Positions 41,578 through 51,906 of a stretch of DNA of 64,000 nucleotides are shown piece after piece. Below the pieces are notes generated by a model. That model was not told the DNA's origin. It saw only the letters and a list, made by a program, of their open reading frames with translations, and did not search any database. The stretch spans positions 17,280-81,279 of the forward strand of contig NZ_KE387241.1 in the NCBI RefSeq assembly GCF_000430765.1, given 5' to 3'. Origin of the DNA: Peribacillus kribbensis DSM 17871. GTDB taxonomy: Bacteria; Bacillota; Bacilli; Bacillales; DSM-1321. Within the stretch, counting starts at the first letter, position 1. The number at the start of each line of letters is the position of its first letter. The translations under genes and the position numbers were made by a program.

Positions 41578-43611
41578 ATGGCTGGATATTCAGAGCTTGA
41601 GAACGGGGTTTTTCCTTCGGTTTGTTCGCTGGACTGCCCGGATCAGTGCGGGCTTCTTGTTCATAAAGTAAATGGCCGGATCGTGAAGGTAGAGGGAGAT
41701 CCAGGGCATCCTGTGACTCAGGGGAAGATCTGCAATAAGGTTCGTAATATGCCTGAGCGGCTTTATGATGGCAAGCGGCTTCAGCATCCTCTTAAGAGGA
41801 TCGGACAGAAAGGTTCCGGGAAGTTTAAACGAATTACCTGGGATCAAGCCATTGAGGAGATTACTGGAAGATGGAAAGAGCTGATCGCCTATGAAGGTGC
41901 AGAAAGCATTCTTCCCTACAGCTTTTATGGCAATATGGGCAATCTTGCCGCTGAAGGCATGGACAGAAGGTTTTTTAACCGCCTGGGTGCAAGCCGTCTG
42001 GAACGTTCCATCTGCAACTCGGCAGGCGCAGTTGGCTACAGCTATACCATGGGGGGAAGCATTGGCACAGACCCGGAGGAAACCGTGCATTCCAAGCTGA
42101 TCATCCTGTGGGGTGTCAATGCGGTAAGCACAAATATGCACCAGATTGTCCTGGCCCAGAAAGCGAGAAAAAATGGGGCAAAGATTGTGGTCATTGATGT
42201 GCACCGAAACCGGACCGCTGATTGGGCAGACTGGTTCATCCCCATCCTGCCGGGCACAGATGCAGCCCTCGCTCTCGGCATCATGCATATTCTGTTTAAG
42301 GAACAGCTGACGGATGAAGAATTTTTGAAGAAGCAGACGGTCGGGCATGAAGAGCTCCGAGACCATACAGCGAAGTATACTCCTGAAATTGTATCTAAAA
42401 TTACAGGAGTGCCTGCAGAGGATATCTATAAGATCGCCCGCATGTACGGCACCATCTCTCCATCCTTCATCAGGATTGGCAATGGCCCGCAGCACCATGA
42501 TAATGGGGGAATGTGCATCCGGACGATATCCTGTCTTCCTGCTCTAACCGGACAGTGGACAAAAAAAGGAGGCGGCGCCTTGAAAGGAAACTCCGCTTTC
42601 CTTGCCCATAATGCCGCCGCCCTGCAGCGGCCGGATTTAGTAAAAAAGCAGACCAGGGTTATTAATATGAACTCCCTTGGCCAGGCACTCCTTGATGAGA
42701 AGCAGCCTGTCCGTTCCTTATATGTTTACAGCTCCAATCCGGCTGTCGTTGCTCCTGAAGGGAACAAAGTCAGACAGGGGCTTCTCCGTGAAGATCTGTT
42801 CACGGTTGTTCATGATTTATTTTTAACCGAAACAGCAGCCTATGCGGACATTGTACTGCCTGCAGCGTCTTCCTTTGAAAGCACTGACTTTTATACTTCC
42901 TACTGGCATCATTATCTGCAGATTCAGCAGCCTGTCATAAAGCCGTACGGAGAATCTAAATCCAATGTGGAGGTATTCCGCCTTCTGGCTGCTGGAATGG
43001 GCTTTACGGAAGACTGCTTCCATGATTCAGAAGAGGACATGATCCGTCAGGCGCTTGACCATCCTGGCAATCCGCATTTAAAGAGTATAACCCTGGAGGG
43101 CCTGCTGAAAAATCAATATCTGAGAGCCGGCCGGCACAGCTTCCTTCCGGAGAAGCTGCCGACACCAAGCGGAAAAATCGAGCTGTATTCGAAAAGGATG
43201 GAGAAAGACGGACATCCTCCCCTCCCAACCTATACAGCCCTTCCTGATGAGAAGTTTCCGCTGCAATTCATTCCAGCTCCTAATCATAATTTTTTGAATT
43301 CCACCTTTTCTAACAATGATAAACACATCAATCTGGAAAAGGCGCCCCGGCTGTTCATGAATAAAAAAGATGCAGAAGAAAGGGGCATCTCACACGGAGA
43401 TAGGGTGAAAATCTGGAATGACCGCGGCTCCTGTGAGCTTACCGCATCAGTCGGAAACGATATACTGCCAGGGGCAGTACTGTCAATGGGCCTGTGGGCT
43501 GACCTTCCCGGCACAAAACAGCTTGTAAACTCCCTCTCTCCTGACCGGATTGCGGACATGGGCGGAGGTGCCGTATTCTTTTCCGGAAAAGTAGAGGCAG
43601 TAAAGCTGTGA
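41578..43611 (+). CDS. yyaE: Molybdopterin-dependent oxidoreductase (YyaE-like)
   Basis: 677 residues, DMSO-reductase family. N-terminal [4Fe-4S] ligands in VCSLDCPDQCG and GKICNK, followed by GDPGHPVTQG, Mo-bis-MGD-binding domains (WGVNAVSTNMHQI, GNGPQHHDNGG) and a C-terminal FmdE/dinucleotide-binding domain with NDRGSCELTASV. No signal peptide, so cytoplasmic. Reaction unknown; formate dehydrogenase-like or anaerobic reductase. ATG behind AGGAGGTTTAA. Single gene. Confidence 0.85.
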   Translation: MAGYSELENGVFPSVCSLDCPDQCGLLVHKVNGRIVKVEGDPGHPVTQGKICNKVRNMPERLYDGKRLQHPLKRIGQKGSGKFKRITWDQAIEEITGRWKELIAYEGAESILPYSFYGNMGNLAAEGMDRRFFNRLGASRLERSICNSAGAVGYSYTMGGSIGTDPEETVHSKLIILWGVNAVSTNMHQIVLAQKARKNGAKIVVIDVHRNRTADWADWFIPILPGTDAALALGIMHILFKEQLTDEEFLKKQTVGHEELRDHTAKYTPEIVSKITGVPAEDIYKIARMYGTISPSFIRIGNGPQHHDNGGMCIRTISCLPALTGQWTKKGGGALKGNSAFLAHNAAALQRPDLVKKQTRVINMNSLGQALLDEKQPVRSLYVYSSNPAVVAPEGNKVRQGLLREDLFTVVHDLFLTETAAYADIVLPAASSFESTDFYTSYWHHYLQIQQPVIKPYGESKSNVEVFRLLAAGMGFTEDCFHDSEEDMIRQALDHPGNPHLKSITLEGLLKNQYLRAGRHSFLPEKLPTPSGKIELYSKRMEKDGHPPLPTYTALPDEKFPLQFIPAPNHNFLNSTFSNNDKHINLEKAPRLFMNKKDAEERGISHGDRVKIWNDRGSCELTASVGNDILPGAVLSMGLWADLPGTKQLVNSLSPDRIADMGGGAVFFSGKVEAVKL

Positions 43612-43625
43612 TTGCATTTCATAAC

Positions 43626-43672
43626 AAAAAGCAGGCATCCCGGCTTTAATGGCCGTTTTGCCTGCTTTTTCT
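43626..43672. terminator. Terminator of yyaE-like gene
   Basis: Stem AAAAAGCAGGC/GCCTGCTTTTT, then CTTTTT; also suits the convergent signal peptidase gene. Confidence 0.75.
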
Positions 43673-43689
43673 TTTTATACAGAGTCTTT

Positions 43690-44238
43690 CTAATCGGGCA
43701 TCCCAAAATCCTTAAACGGCCGAAGCTTGAGCTTTACTTCCCCTATAACGGACTTTATCGAAATAAAACCGAATCTGCGGCTGTCCGTGCTCCAGAGGCG
43801 ATTATCCCCCATCACAAACAAATATCCTTCGGGCACCATGGACTTCCCTGTTACTTCCTTTAAGGTAAAATTTCCTGTCAGCTTATCCCCCTCGGGAACC
43901 TTTGCCTTATTTTTCTTAAGATAAGGCTCGCTGTACCGCTTGTTATTGATATAAAGAACATCGTCTTTCATTTCAACCCGGTCACCGGGAAGCCCAATGA
44001 CCCGCTTGATATAATAATCCTCAGACCTCGGAGAATGAAAAACAATATTGTCAAAATGATCTATTTTACTTACCTTCGTAACCAGAATCCGATCTTTGTC
44101 ATTGAAGGTAGGAGCCATGGAGACACCATAGACCGTAAGCGGGGTAAATATAAACTGGCGGAAAATAAAGGCGATCGCAGCCGCCAGCAGAATTGATTTT
44201 GTCCAAGACCATAGCTCTCTATAGATCTTTTTTTCCAT
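43690..44238 (-). CDS. sip: Type I signal peptidase
   Basis: 182 residues. One N-terminal membrane helix (ILLAAAIAFIFRQFIF), catalytic Ser in VYGVSMAPTF and catalytic Lys in YIKRVIGLPGDRVE, then box E GDNRLWSTDSRRFGFI. Removes signal peptides from exported preproteins at the outer membrane face. Bacillus carries several paralogs (SipS/T/U/V/W); which one this is cannot be told. Single gene. Confidence 0.9.
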   Translation of the reverse strand: MEKKIYRELWSWTKSILLAAAIAFIFRQFIFTPLTVYGVSMAPTFNDKDRILVTKVSKIDHFDNIVFHSPRSEDYYIKRVIGLPGDRVEMKDDVLYINNKRYSEPYLKKNKAKVPEGDKLTGNFTLKEVTGKSMVPEGYLFVMGDNRLWSTDSRRFGFISIKSVIGEVKLKLRPFKDFGMPD

Positions 44239-44343
44239 TTATTAAAAACCTCTCCTTAGAAGGAATATGAAATTGTCTTACTACCATTATATCTTCAGGA
44301 GAGATTTTTAAAAGAAAAGTCTTTTATAGTTTCAAAGGATGTT

Positions 44344-45411
44344 TCAAATAGAATAATCCTCAGGAATAAATACCTTTAATTCTCTGGGCTTTATATAAAC
44401 CTGTTCCCCCGCATCCAGTTTCAATTCCTTAAAAACCTCTTTCATCATCTCCGATTCAAGGAACTCCCCTGTATCAATCCGCTTTAATTCAATACGGACA
44501 ACAGGTCCTACTCTATGGATATAATGAACAACCGCTTTAATACACTCCCCGCCGATATCTTCTCTATGAATTGTAATATCATGGGGGCGGGCATACCCTA
44601 CTGCTTTTAGCGGTTCGCTGCCACGTTCCCCCTCTGCCTGTTCCTGTCCATAATCCAGGCCTCCTTCCTTCAAGCGCCCGTGAAACAAATTAAAGTTGCC
44701 AAGGAAATCATATACGAACGGGCTGACAGGATGCTCATAAACTTCCTCGGGGCTGCCCTGCTGTTCAATTTTCCCTTGATTCATGACCACGATCCGATCA
44801 GCCACATCAAGCGCCTCTTCCTGGTCATGAGTGACAAATATACTGGTAATATTAAATTCATCATGCAGTTTTCTCAGCCACCTGCGCAGCTCTTTTCTAA
44901 CCTTGGCATCCAGGGCACCAAAAGGTTCATCCAGGAGAAGCACTCTCGGCTCCACCGCAAGGGCCCTCGCCAGGGCAACACGCTGCCGCTGCCCCCCAGA
45001 AAGCTGAGACGGATAGCGGCCAGCAAAGGCTTCCAGTTTGACAAGCTCCAACAGTTCCTTCACCTTTTCCTTGATTTCCTGTTTTCCCGGCCGGGTTTTT
45101 CTCGGCCTGACCTTCAGCCCATAGGCTACATTATCAAAAACTGTCATGTGGCGGAACAAAGCATAATGCTGAAAAACAAAGCCTACCCCGCGTTCTTTAG
45201 GATTTACCGAAGTTATATTTTCCCCATGAAACAGGATGGATCCATGATCTGGAGCTTCAAGACCTGCAATAATCCGCAGCAGAGACGTTTTCCCAGATCC
45301 TGAAGGCCCAAGAAGGGCAATCAACTCTCCGGTATCCACATTGATATCTATTTGATCAAGTGCTGTAAATTGGCCAAATCTCTTTGAAACATTCTTAATT
45401 TGTATACTCAT
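44344..45411 (-). CDS. cysA: Sulfate/thiosulfate ABC transporter ATPase
   Basis: 355 residues. Walker [13 protein letters not shown], signature LSGGQRQR, Walker [14 protein letters not shown]-loop FVTHDQEEA, then a C-terminal TOBE-like regulatory domain. Energises sulfate import with the two permeases encoded just upstream in transcription order sbp-cysT-cysW-cysA. Its start overlaps the stop of cysW by 4 bp. Confidence 0.9.
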   Translation of the reverse strand: MSIQIKNVSKRFGQFTALDQIDINVDTGELIALLGPSGSGKTSLLRIIAGLEAPDHGSILFHGENITSVNPKERGVGFVFQHYALFRHMTVFDNVAYGLKVRPRKTRPGKQEIKEKVKELLELVKLEAFAGRYPSQLSGGQRQRVALARALAVEPRVLLLDEPFGALDAKVRKELRRWLRKLHDEFNITSIFVTHDQEEALDVADRIVVMNQGKIEQQGSPEEVYEHPVSPFVYDFLGNFNLFHGRLKEGGLDYGQEQAEGERGSEPLKAVGYARPHDITIHREDIGGECIKAVVHYIHRVGPVVRIELKRIDTGEFLESEMMKEVFKELKLDAGEQVYIKPRELKVFIPEDYSI

Positions 45412-46295
45412 TCCTTAAGCTCCTTTATACCAGCCTGTTCTTTACCGGCCCGCTCTAGTAAACTTTTTATAACTAAGGTAGCGATTGCCAGCAGAGACAT
45501 TAAGGATGCAACAGCAAAAGCGGCTGAAAATTGGTATTCATTATAAAGGATTTCAATATGCAGGGGCATGGTGTTCGTCATGCCTCTTATATGTCCGGAA
45601 ACCACCGATACCGCTCCAAACTCCCCTATGGCTCTTGCATTACATAAAATGATTCCATATAAAAGACCCCACTTTATATTGGGCAGAGTAATTCTCCAAA
45701 AGGTCTGGAAGCCTCCTGCCCCAAGGGTCATGGATGCCTCCTCCTCTGCAGACCCCTGGGACTGCATGAGCGGAATCAGTTCCCTTGCCGTAAAAGGCAG
45801 TGTAACGAATATCGTAGCAAGCACAATGCCGGGTAATGCAAAAATAATTTTAAGGTCGTGCCGGAACAGGAAGTCTCCAAAGAGGCCATGGGAGCTAAAC
45901 ATTAGTACAAAGATTAAACCAGCGATGACCGGAGAGACTGCAAACGGAAGATCAATGATCGTCATAAGAAGATTCTTTCCTCTAAAGTGAAATTTCGTAA
46001 TGGCCCACGCGGCGGCAATTCCAAAAAATGCATTCAGGGGCACCGAAATAGCCGCAACAATCAGTGTGAGTTTTATTGCCGAGAGGGCATCCTTATCTGA
46101 CACGGCCGCAGCATATGCCGCCAGCCCCTTCTCAAAAGCCTGGACAAAAATGGCCATGAGAGGCAGTACTAGAAATAATAGCAAAAATCCAAGAGCCGCA
46201 CTTATGGCTGCCCATTTTATAAGCGGTGATCCTCCTTTTACAGTTTTCCTGGAAACCGACGTTTCTCCATAAGTCATAGGTACATGTCCTGCCAT
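45408..46295 (-). CDS. cysW: Sulfate ABC transporter permease CysW
   Basis: 295 residues, six membrane helices with the EAA loop [20 protein letters not shown] that couples to CysA. Inner-membrane permease for sulfate/thiosulfate. Start ATG 46295 ([13 protein letters not shown]) behind GGAGAGGGAA; a longer frame to 46343 overlaps cysT and lacks a ribosome binding site. The gap to cysT is 14 bp. The preceding 40 residues are a non-membrane N-terminal extension. Confidence 0.87.
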   Translation of the reverse strand: MAGHVPMTYGETSVSRKTVKGGSPLIKWAAISAALGFLLLFLVLPLMAIFVQAFEKGLAAYAAAVSDKDALSAIKLTLIVAAISVPLNAFFGIAAAWAITKFHFRGKNLLMTIIDLPFAVSPVIAGLIFVLMFSSHGLFGDFLFRHDLKIIFALPGIVLATIFVTLPFTARELIPLMQSQGSAEEEASMTLGAGGFQTFWRITLPNIKWGLLYGIILCNARAIGEFGAVSVVSGHIRGMTNTMPLHIEILYNEYQFSAAFAVASLMSLLAIATLVIKSLLERAGKEQAGIKELKE

Positions 46296-46309
46296 TTTCC
46301 CTCTCCTCT

Positions 46310-47149
46310 TCAGTTCTCTAGATAACGCCTGTTGCTCCACCATTGAAGCAGGTTTATGACGAGCAGCAGGATAAAGGAAATAACCAGCATTACCGCAGCA
46401 ATGGCGGTGGCTCCCGCATAGTCGTACTGTTCAAGTTTAGTCATGATCAGAAGGGGAGTAATTTCTGTTTTCATCGGCATATTGCCAGATATAAACACAA
46501 CCGAACCATATTCCCCCAGAGACCTGGCAAACGCTAGGGCAAATCCTCCAAGGGCAGCCGGGAGCAGCTCTGGGAAAATCACCCTCCAAAACGTCTGTGC
46601 CCTGCCTGCCCCCAGGCTTGCTGAAGCCTCTTCCAGCTCGGGCTCGAGGTTTTGAAGCACGGGCTGGACCATCCGTACCACAAACGGCAGCCCGATGAAA
46701 GTGAGTGCTATGATAACGCCAAGCGGCGTGAAAGCAACCTTAAACCCAAGGAATCTCCCGATCCATCCGTCAGGCACATATAAGGTAGTTAATGCAATTC
46801 CTGCCACTGCTGTGGGCAGTGCAAACGGGAGATCCACAAGACCATCTATTAATTTTTTCCCGGGGAATTGATATCGAACAAGAACCCATGCGAGTAAAAT
46901 TCCAAAGACAGTATTAATTCCACCCGCTATTAAAGAAGATCCGAAACTTAATTTGTATGAAGCTACTACTCTAGGGTCAAATATCGTTTTAAAAAACTTC
47001 TCCCAGCCCATCCCTGCCGTATTTATAAAAATAGTGGATAACGGCAATAATACGAGGACACTTAAATAAAAAACTGTAAACCCTAGCGAGAGGCCAAATC
47101 CCGGCAGCACACCCTTCCTTCCAGCCCTGCCTTTTCCTTTTTTATTCAT
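46310..47149 (-). CDS. cysT: Sulfate ABC transporter permease CysT
   Basis: 279 residues, six helices, EAA loop [19 protein letters not shown]. Heterodimer partner of CysW. Begins with a basic stretch ([12 protein letters not shown]) before the first helix. Between sbp and cysW in a tight operon. Confidence 0.87.
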   Translation of the reverse strand: MNKKGKGRAGRKGVLPGFGLSLGFTVFYLSVLVLLPLSTIFINTAGMGWEKFFKTIFDPRVVASYKLSFGSSLIAGGINTVFGILLAWVLVRYQFPGKKLIDGLVDLPFALPTAVAGIALTTLYVPDGWIGRFLGFKVAFTPLGVIIALTFIGLPFVVRMVQPVLQNLEPELEEASASLGAGRAQTFWRVIFPELLPAALGGFALAFARSLGEYGSVVFISGNMPMKTEITPLLIMTKLEQYDYAGATAIAAVMLVISFILLLVINLLQWWSNRRYLEN

Positions 47150-47205
47150 CTATTTCTCCCGCTCCCATTCATTAGTAAAAGCACCCGGCTTATGCCAGAC
47201 TGGCT

Positions 47206-48273
47206 TTATTTAGGCTGATATATCTGATCAAATGTGCCTCCATCGCTAAAGTGATCCTCCTGTGCTTTCTTCCAGCCTCCAAAATCCTTGTCTACTGTGA
47301 CCATTTCTATAGAAGGAAATTGACTTTTAAATTTTTTGAAGACCTCCTGGTTTCGAGGTCTATAGTAATTTTCCGCTGCTATTTCCTGGCCTTTAGCAGA
47401 GTATAAGTACTCCAGGTAGGCTTTAGCCACTTTCTCCGTTCCCTTCTTCTCCGATATTTTATCTACAACAGCAACTGGTGGTTCTGCCAGGATGCTGAGG
47501 GAAGGGTTAACAATTTCGAATTTGTCTTTACCGAGCTCATTCAGTGAAAGATATGCTTCGTTTTCCCAGGCAATCAGAACATCCCCGATTCCTCGTTCTA
47601 CAAATGTGGTAGTCGAACCGCGGGCACCTGAATCCAGTACTTCTACATTCTTATAAAGCTTTTTCATAAAGTCCTTCGTTTTGCCCTCATCATGGTTATA
47701 CTTTTTATCCGCATACGCCCATGCCGCTAAATAGTTCCATCTGGCTCCCCCGGATGTCTTCGGGTTCGGCGTAACCACAGATACACCTTTTTTTACAAGA
47801 TCATCCCAATCATGAATCTGCTTAGGGTTGCCCTTCCTTACAAGGAAAACAATGGTGGAGGTGTATGGTGTGGAATTATCTTTTAGTTTGGACTGCCAAT
47901 CGCTTGAAAGCAGGCCGCCAGCTTTTGAGATTTCATCAATGTCATAGGCCAGAGCAAGCGTCACAATATCTGCCTGGAGCCCGTCAATGACTGCTCTCGC
48001 CTGCTTTCCAGATCCGCCGTGAGACTGCTGGATGGTGACATCCTGGCCAGTCTTGTCTTTCCAATACGCCGCAAATTCTTTATTGTAATTCTCATACAGC
48101 TCCCTCGTAGGATCATAAGATACATTCAGCAATTGAACAGTTCTTTTTGCTTCACCTGCTTCCTTTTTCTCTCCGCTGCTGCTTTTTTCACCCGCACTGC
48201 AGCCAGCAAGCATAAGAACCAATACTCCCGCTGCCGCCAATAGAAGTCTTGCCTGTTTACCGATTTTTTCCAT
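47206..48273 (-). CDS. sbp: Sulfate-binding lipoprotein
   Basis: 355 residues. Lipobox LMLAGC then a linker of Gly/Ser/Lys; mature domain begins [17 protein letters not shown], the hallmark opening of CysP/Sbp sulfate or thiosulfate-binding proteins, and includes [16 protein letters not shown]. Captures sulfate outside the membrane for CysTWA. ATG 48273 is spaced 8 nt from GGGGGAGG; a longer frame to 48291 would translate the ribosome binding site. First gene of the operon with a strong promoter and a leader hairpin. Confidence 0.88.
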   Translation of the reverse strand: MEKIGKQARLLLAAAGVLVLMLAGCSAGEKSSSGEKKEAGEAKRTVQLLNVSYDPTRELYENYNKEFAAYWKDKTGQDVTIQQSHGGSGKQARAVIDGLQADIVTLALAYDIDEISKAGGLLSSDWQSKLKDNSTPYTSTIVFLVRKGNPKQIHDWDDLVKKGVSVVTPNPKTSGGARWNYLAAWAYADKKYNHDEGKTKDFMKKLYKNVEVLDSGARGSTTTFVERGIGDVLIAWENEAYLSLNELGKDKFEIVNPSLSILAEPPVAVVDKISEKKGTEKVAKAYLEYLYSAKGQEIAAENYYRPRNQEVFKKFKSQFPSIEMVTVDKDFGGWKKAQEDHFSDGGTFDQIYQPK

Positions 48274-48287
48274 AAGAGTTTCCTCCC

Positions 48288-48327
48288 CCAAAAAAAGAAG
48301 ACTGATCTAGAAATTCTAGAATCAGCC
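48288..48327 (-). terminator. Leader hairpin with T-run before sbp (possible attenuator)
   Basis: On the minus strand the arms CTGATTCTAGA and TCTAGATCAG pair (one bulged base), followed by TCTTCTTTTTTTG and directly the sbp ribosome binding site. A second CTGATCAG just upstream could compete for pairing. No S-box or T-box sequence is present, so the signal is unknown. Confidence 0.5.
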
Positions 48328-48373
48328 TTCAGTTTTCTGATCAGCTTTTATTTATTTGTAAAGTGTTTCCTTT

Positions 48374-48409
48374 ATGATATTTACATTTTTCCTATGTGTC
48401 AACTAGGAA
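48374..48409 (-). promoter_or_regulatory. Promoter of sbp-cysTWA with overlapping inverted repeat
   Basis: -35 TTGACA (48397-48402), 17-nt spacer, -10 TATCAT (48374-48379). An inverted repeat TTCCTA-N9-TAGGAA (48389-48409) covers the -35 and is a candidate operator, for instance for a cysteine-sensing repressor such as CymR; the identity is inference. Confidence 0.6.
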
Positions 48410-48959
48410 TTAGAAAAATTTTGATTATTCCCACAACTTTTTTATGGCTTCCAGAAGAGAATGTTTCCACCACATTTTCCAGAAAAAATACAGGTAAAGA
48501 CACACCTTGAGCAATTGAATTTTACAAGTTATCTCAGTATAATAAAAAGGTTGCTTGATACAAGTTTTTCTCAAATATCGCAGTGTTCACACAATCTTCA
48601 CACGTTTCACAGTTCTGTCACATGTACACCTGTTACTCCCAGTAAACCCAAGAACCTTCACCAATTTGTCACTATTTTGAGGTTGTTATTTTACTCATAT
48701 ATTACTAATATATGTATAGGGAATATGTGAAGAAATTAACACTATTTCGATATTGTATTATTTTGGAAATTCTGTTTTCAATGCCTGGGAACTGCTGTTT
48801 CCGGCTCAAATATTTTTTTGAAACTTGTCTTGTAATTCTCAATTATCTGATTATCTAAATGGTCATTGGGTAAAACAAGTCAGGCGGCAATGTAAACAGA
48901 GTTTGTGAAACAATTAACATTCACCTTTACCATGCAGAAAAGGAAGAAAGGGGTACATT
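48410..48959. other. Long AT-rich region upstream of qoxA
   Basis: 550 bp with no credible gene. It contains several TTCACA/TGTGAA-type words (GTTCACACAATCTTCACACG near 48585, TTTGTGAAACAATTAAC near 48901) that resemble ResD- or Rex-binding half-sites, as expected before a respiratory operon, but no full site is certain. The ribosome binding site AAGGAAGAAAGGGG precedes qoxA. Confidence 0.45.
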
Positions 48960-49904
48960 ATGAGATTAAAATGGTCTATATTAGCTGTCGTGTTCACTGT
49001 GATCACCGTTTTATCGGGATGTGACCGGTTATTGGTTCTCGATCCGAAAGGGCCGCAAGCCAAGACTCAAGCACACGACATAATAGCGACAATTTGGATT
49101 ATGGCATTTATCGTACTTGTCGTATTTGCACTTTTAGTTTATATGTTAGTAAAATACCGCGCTTCTAAAGTGGGCTCGGATTATGAACCGCCTCATATTG
49201 AAGGCAGTAAGCTTATTGAGGGGATCTGTATTGGGGTTCCGATCATTATCGTTACCATCCTTTCAATTATGTCTGTCCGTTCCAACTATGCTGTTGAAGC
49301 TACACCTAAAGGATATGAAAATCAAAAGCCTTTAGTCGTTTATGCTTCTTCATCCGATTGGAAATGGCATTTCAGTTATCCTGAACAAAATATCGAAACT
49401 GTTAACTATTTATATATCCCAACAGACCGTCCAATCGACTTTAAGCTATATTCTTACGGTCCGATCACAAGCTTCTGGATTCCACAGCTTGGCGGTCAAA
49501 AGTATGCAATGAGCGACATGGTAACAACTCTTCACCTAGCTGCTGACAAACCGGGCGAATACATGGGCCGGAACGCAAACTTCAGCGGTAAAGGCACAGC
49601 TGAGAATACATTTGATGTAAACGCAATGTCTAAAGGCGACTTTGACAAATGGGTGAAAGAAGTAAAAGTGACTGCAAAGCCACTTACTGAGAAAAAGTTT
49701 GATCAACTGCTAAAACCCGGCCATGTTGGCAGATCAACTTACAATGGAACTCACTTGAAATTCAGCCCTCCTCCAGCTATGCAGCATGGCGGCGGCGGAG
49801 ATGGTTCTGGATCGGTCGATCATAAAGATATGAACAAAGCTGACCACAAGAACATGAGTGACCATGACATGAAGAATATGAAGATGGATGACAGCAACAA
49901 ATAA
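48960..49904 (+). CDS. qoxA: Quinol oxidase subunit II
   Basis: 314 residues. Lipobox LSGC near residue 20, two membrane helices, then a cupredoxin domain that lacks the CuA cysteines found in cytochrome c oxidases, so it is a quinol oxidase. The C-terminal 45 residues are rich in Asp, His, Met and Lys with a recurring DHKxM pattern (DHKDMNKADHKNMSDHDMK), an unusual tail. Part of the proton-pumping menaquinol oxidase aa3-600. First gene of qoxABCD. Confidence 0.9.
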   Translation: MRLKWSILAVVFTVITVLSGCDRLLVLDPKGPQAKTQAHDIIATIWIMAFIVLVVFALLVYMLVKYRASKVGSDYEPPHIEGSKLIEGICIGVPIIIVTILSIMSVRSNYAVEATPKGYENQKPLVVYASSSDWKWHFSYPEQNIETVNYLYIPTDRPIDFKLYSYGPITSFWIPQLGGQKYAMSDMVTTLHLAADKPGEYMGRNANFSGKGTAENTFDVNAMSKGDFDKWVKEVKVTAKPLTEKKFDQLLKPGHVGRSTYNGTHLKFSPPPAMQHGGGGDGSGSVDHKDMNKADHKNMSDHDMKNMKMDDSNK

Positions 49905-49959
49905 TATTTGATAGTTTACGAGTTTATTGAAATATAAACTTCTGGAAGGAGTTAAAATC

Positions 49960-51906
49960 ATGGATTTCTTTGATCGTTTTGCGATACCTAATCCAAGCCC
50001 CGTGATTTATGCATCTATGGTTGCCATCGGTCTTACTGTGCTCGCCATTATTGCAGGTTTGACACATTTTAAAAAATGGGGATACCTTTGGCGCGAATGG
50101 CTGACAACCGTAGATCACAAACGCATTGGTGTTATGTATCTGATATCCGCCTTATTGATGCTTTTCCGCGGCGGCGTAGATGCAGTAATGCTTCGTGCCC
50201 AGCTGGCCACTCCTGATGCCAAGCTCTTGGATGCACAGCACTATAACGAAATTTTCTCAACACACGGTGTTGTCATGATCCTGTTTATGGCTATGCCGTT
50301 TATCATAGCTTTATTCAACTTTGTTGTTCCTTTGCAAATTGGAGCACGTGACGTAGCATTCCCACGTTTGAATGCCTTAAGCTTCTGGCTGTTCTTTATG
50401 GGTGCAATGCTATTCAATATCTCATTCGTACTGGGTGGATCCCCCGATGCAGGCTGGACTTCATACTTCCCTCTTGCGGGCAATCAATTCAGTGAATCAG
50501 TCGGAACCAACTATTATATGATTGCCATCCAGATTGCTGGTATTGGTACATTGATGACTGGTGTCAACTTTATGACTACGATTCTAAAAATGAGAGCACC
50601 TGGCATGAAATTAATGAAAATGCCGATGTTCACTTGGTCAGCCCTAGTTGCTAACCTAATTATTGTCTTTGCTTTCCCTGTATTGACAGTAGCACTTGCT
50701 ATGGGAACCATGGACCGTCTGTTTGGAACACATTTCTTCTCAACAGATGCCGGCGGCTTGGACATGCTTTGGGCCAACCTATTCTGGGTTTGGGGACATC
50801 CTGAAGTTTATATCCTGATCCTTCCTGCATTCGGTATCTATAGTGAAATTATTTCTACATTCGCAAAACGTAACCTTTATGGCTATAAATCAATGGTTTG
50901 GTCAATGGTTGTTATCGCTGGATACTCATTCTTAGTTTGGGCCCACCATTTCTTCACAATGGGTCAAGGCGCATTAACAAACAGTATCTTCTCGATTACA
51001 ACTATGGCTATTGCTGTACCGACAGGTGTTAAAATCTTTAACTGGCTGTTCACGCTTTGGAGAGGTAAAATCCAAATGACAGTTCCAATGCTTTACTCCA
51101 TCCTTTTCATCCCGCTATTCACCATCGGCGGTGTGACTGGTGTAATGCTTGCGATGTCAGCTGCTGACTACCAGTACCATAATACAATGTTCTTGGTTGC
51201 CCACTTCCATAACGTTATTATCCCAGGTGTAGTATTCGCTATGCTTGCTGGATTGACTTACTACTGGCCAAAAATGTTCGGCTTCATGCTGAATGAAAAG
51301 ATCGGTAAATGGACAGCGTGGCTGCTTTCTATCGGTTTTGTACTTGCGTTTTTCCCAATGTATATCACAGGTCTGGACGGTCAGGCCCGCCGCATGTACA
51401 CGTACTCTGCATCAACCGGCTTCGGACCATGGAACATGGCTGCCTTCATCGGTGCCCTGATCATGGCAGTCGGATTTGCATTGATTGTTTACAACATTTA
51501 TTACAGCGTACGCTACGCTTCAAGGGATATCGGCTCCGATCCATGGGATGCACGTACTCTTGAATGGGCTACACACACACCGGTTCCAGAATATAACTTT
51601 GCCATCACTCCGCAGATTGATTCAATCGAACCATTCTGGGATGCAAAGAAAAATGGACAGGAACTATTTAAAGGTAAATTTGAAAAAATTCATATGCCGA
51701 ATTCAAGCGGAATGCCATTCATCATGGGCTGTATCTTCTTTGCCTGGGGCTTCTCATTCGTATTCAGCATCTGGATTCCATTAATCATCACAACAATCGG
51801 TATCTTCGTATGTCTGGCACTTCGCTCATTCGAAGTTGACCACGGCCACTACATCACTGTTGATGAAATTGAAGAGACTGAAACAAAATTGCGAGGTGCT
51901 AACTAA
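49960..51906 (+). CDS. qoxB: Quinol oxidase subunit I
   Basis: 648 residues, heme-copper oxidase catalytic subunit with about 15 helices. Heme/CuB ligands are visible in WGHPEVYILILP, AHHFFTMG and VAHFHNVIIPG; B. subtilis QoxB has about 649 residues. Reduces O2 to water and pumps protons. Start ATG 49960 (MDFFDRFAIPNPSP) behind GGAAGGAG; a longer frame to 49927 is less likely. The gene overlaps the next by 1 bp. Confidence 0.92.
   Translation: MDFFDRFAIPNPSPVIYASMVAIGLTVLAIIAGLTHFKKWGYLWREWLTTVDHKRIGVMYLISALLMLFRGGVDAVMLRAQLATPDAKLLDAQHYNEIFSTHGVVMILFMAMPFIIALFNFVVPLQIGARDVAFPRLNALSFWLFFMGAMLFNISFVLGGSPDAGWTSYFPLAGNQFSESVGTNYYMIAIQIAGIGTLMTGVNFMTTILKMRAPGMKLMKMPMFTWSALVANLIIVFAFPVLTVALAMGTMDRLFGTHFFSTDAGGLDMLWANLFWVWGHPEVYILILPAFGIYSEIISTFAKRNLYGYKSMVWSMVVIAGYSFLVWAHHFFTMGQGALTNSIFSITTMAIAVPTGVKIFNWLFTLWRGKIQMTVPMLYSILFIPLFTIGGVTGVMLAMSAADYQYHNTMFLVAHFHNVIIPGVVFAMLAGLTYYWPKMFGFMLNEKIGKWTAWLLSIGFVLAFFPMYITGLDGQARRMYTYSASTGFGPWNMAAFIGALIMAVGFALIVYNIYYSVRYASRDIGSDPWDARTLEWATHTPVPEYNFAITPQIDSIEPFWDAKKNGQELFKGKFEKIHMPNSSGMPFIMGCIFFAWGFSFVFSIWIPLIITTIGIFVCLALRSFEVDHGHYITVDEIEETETKLRGAN

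Noticed and set aside
48288..48400. T-box or S-box in the sbp leader
   Set aside because: No T-box (no AGGGTGGNACCGCG) and no SAM-I core; only the hairpin with T-run is present.
48461..48730. 89-codon frame before qoxA
   Set aside because: Low-complexity AT-rich translation without a ribosome binding site; the region is better explained as regulatory DNA.
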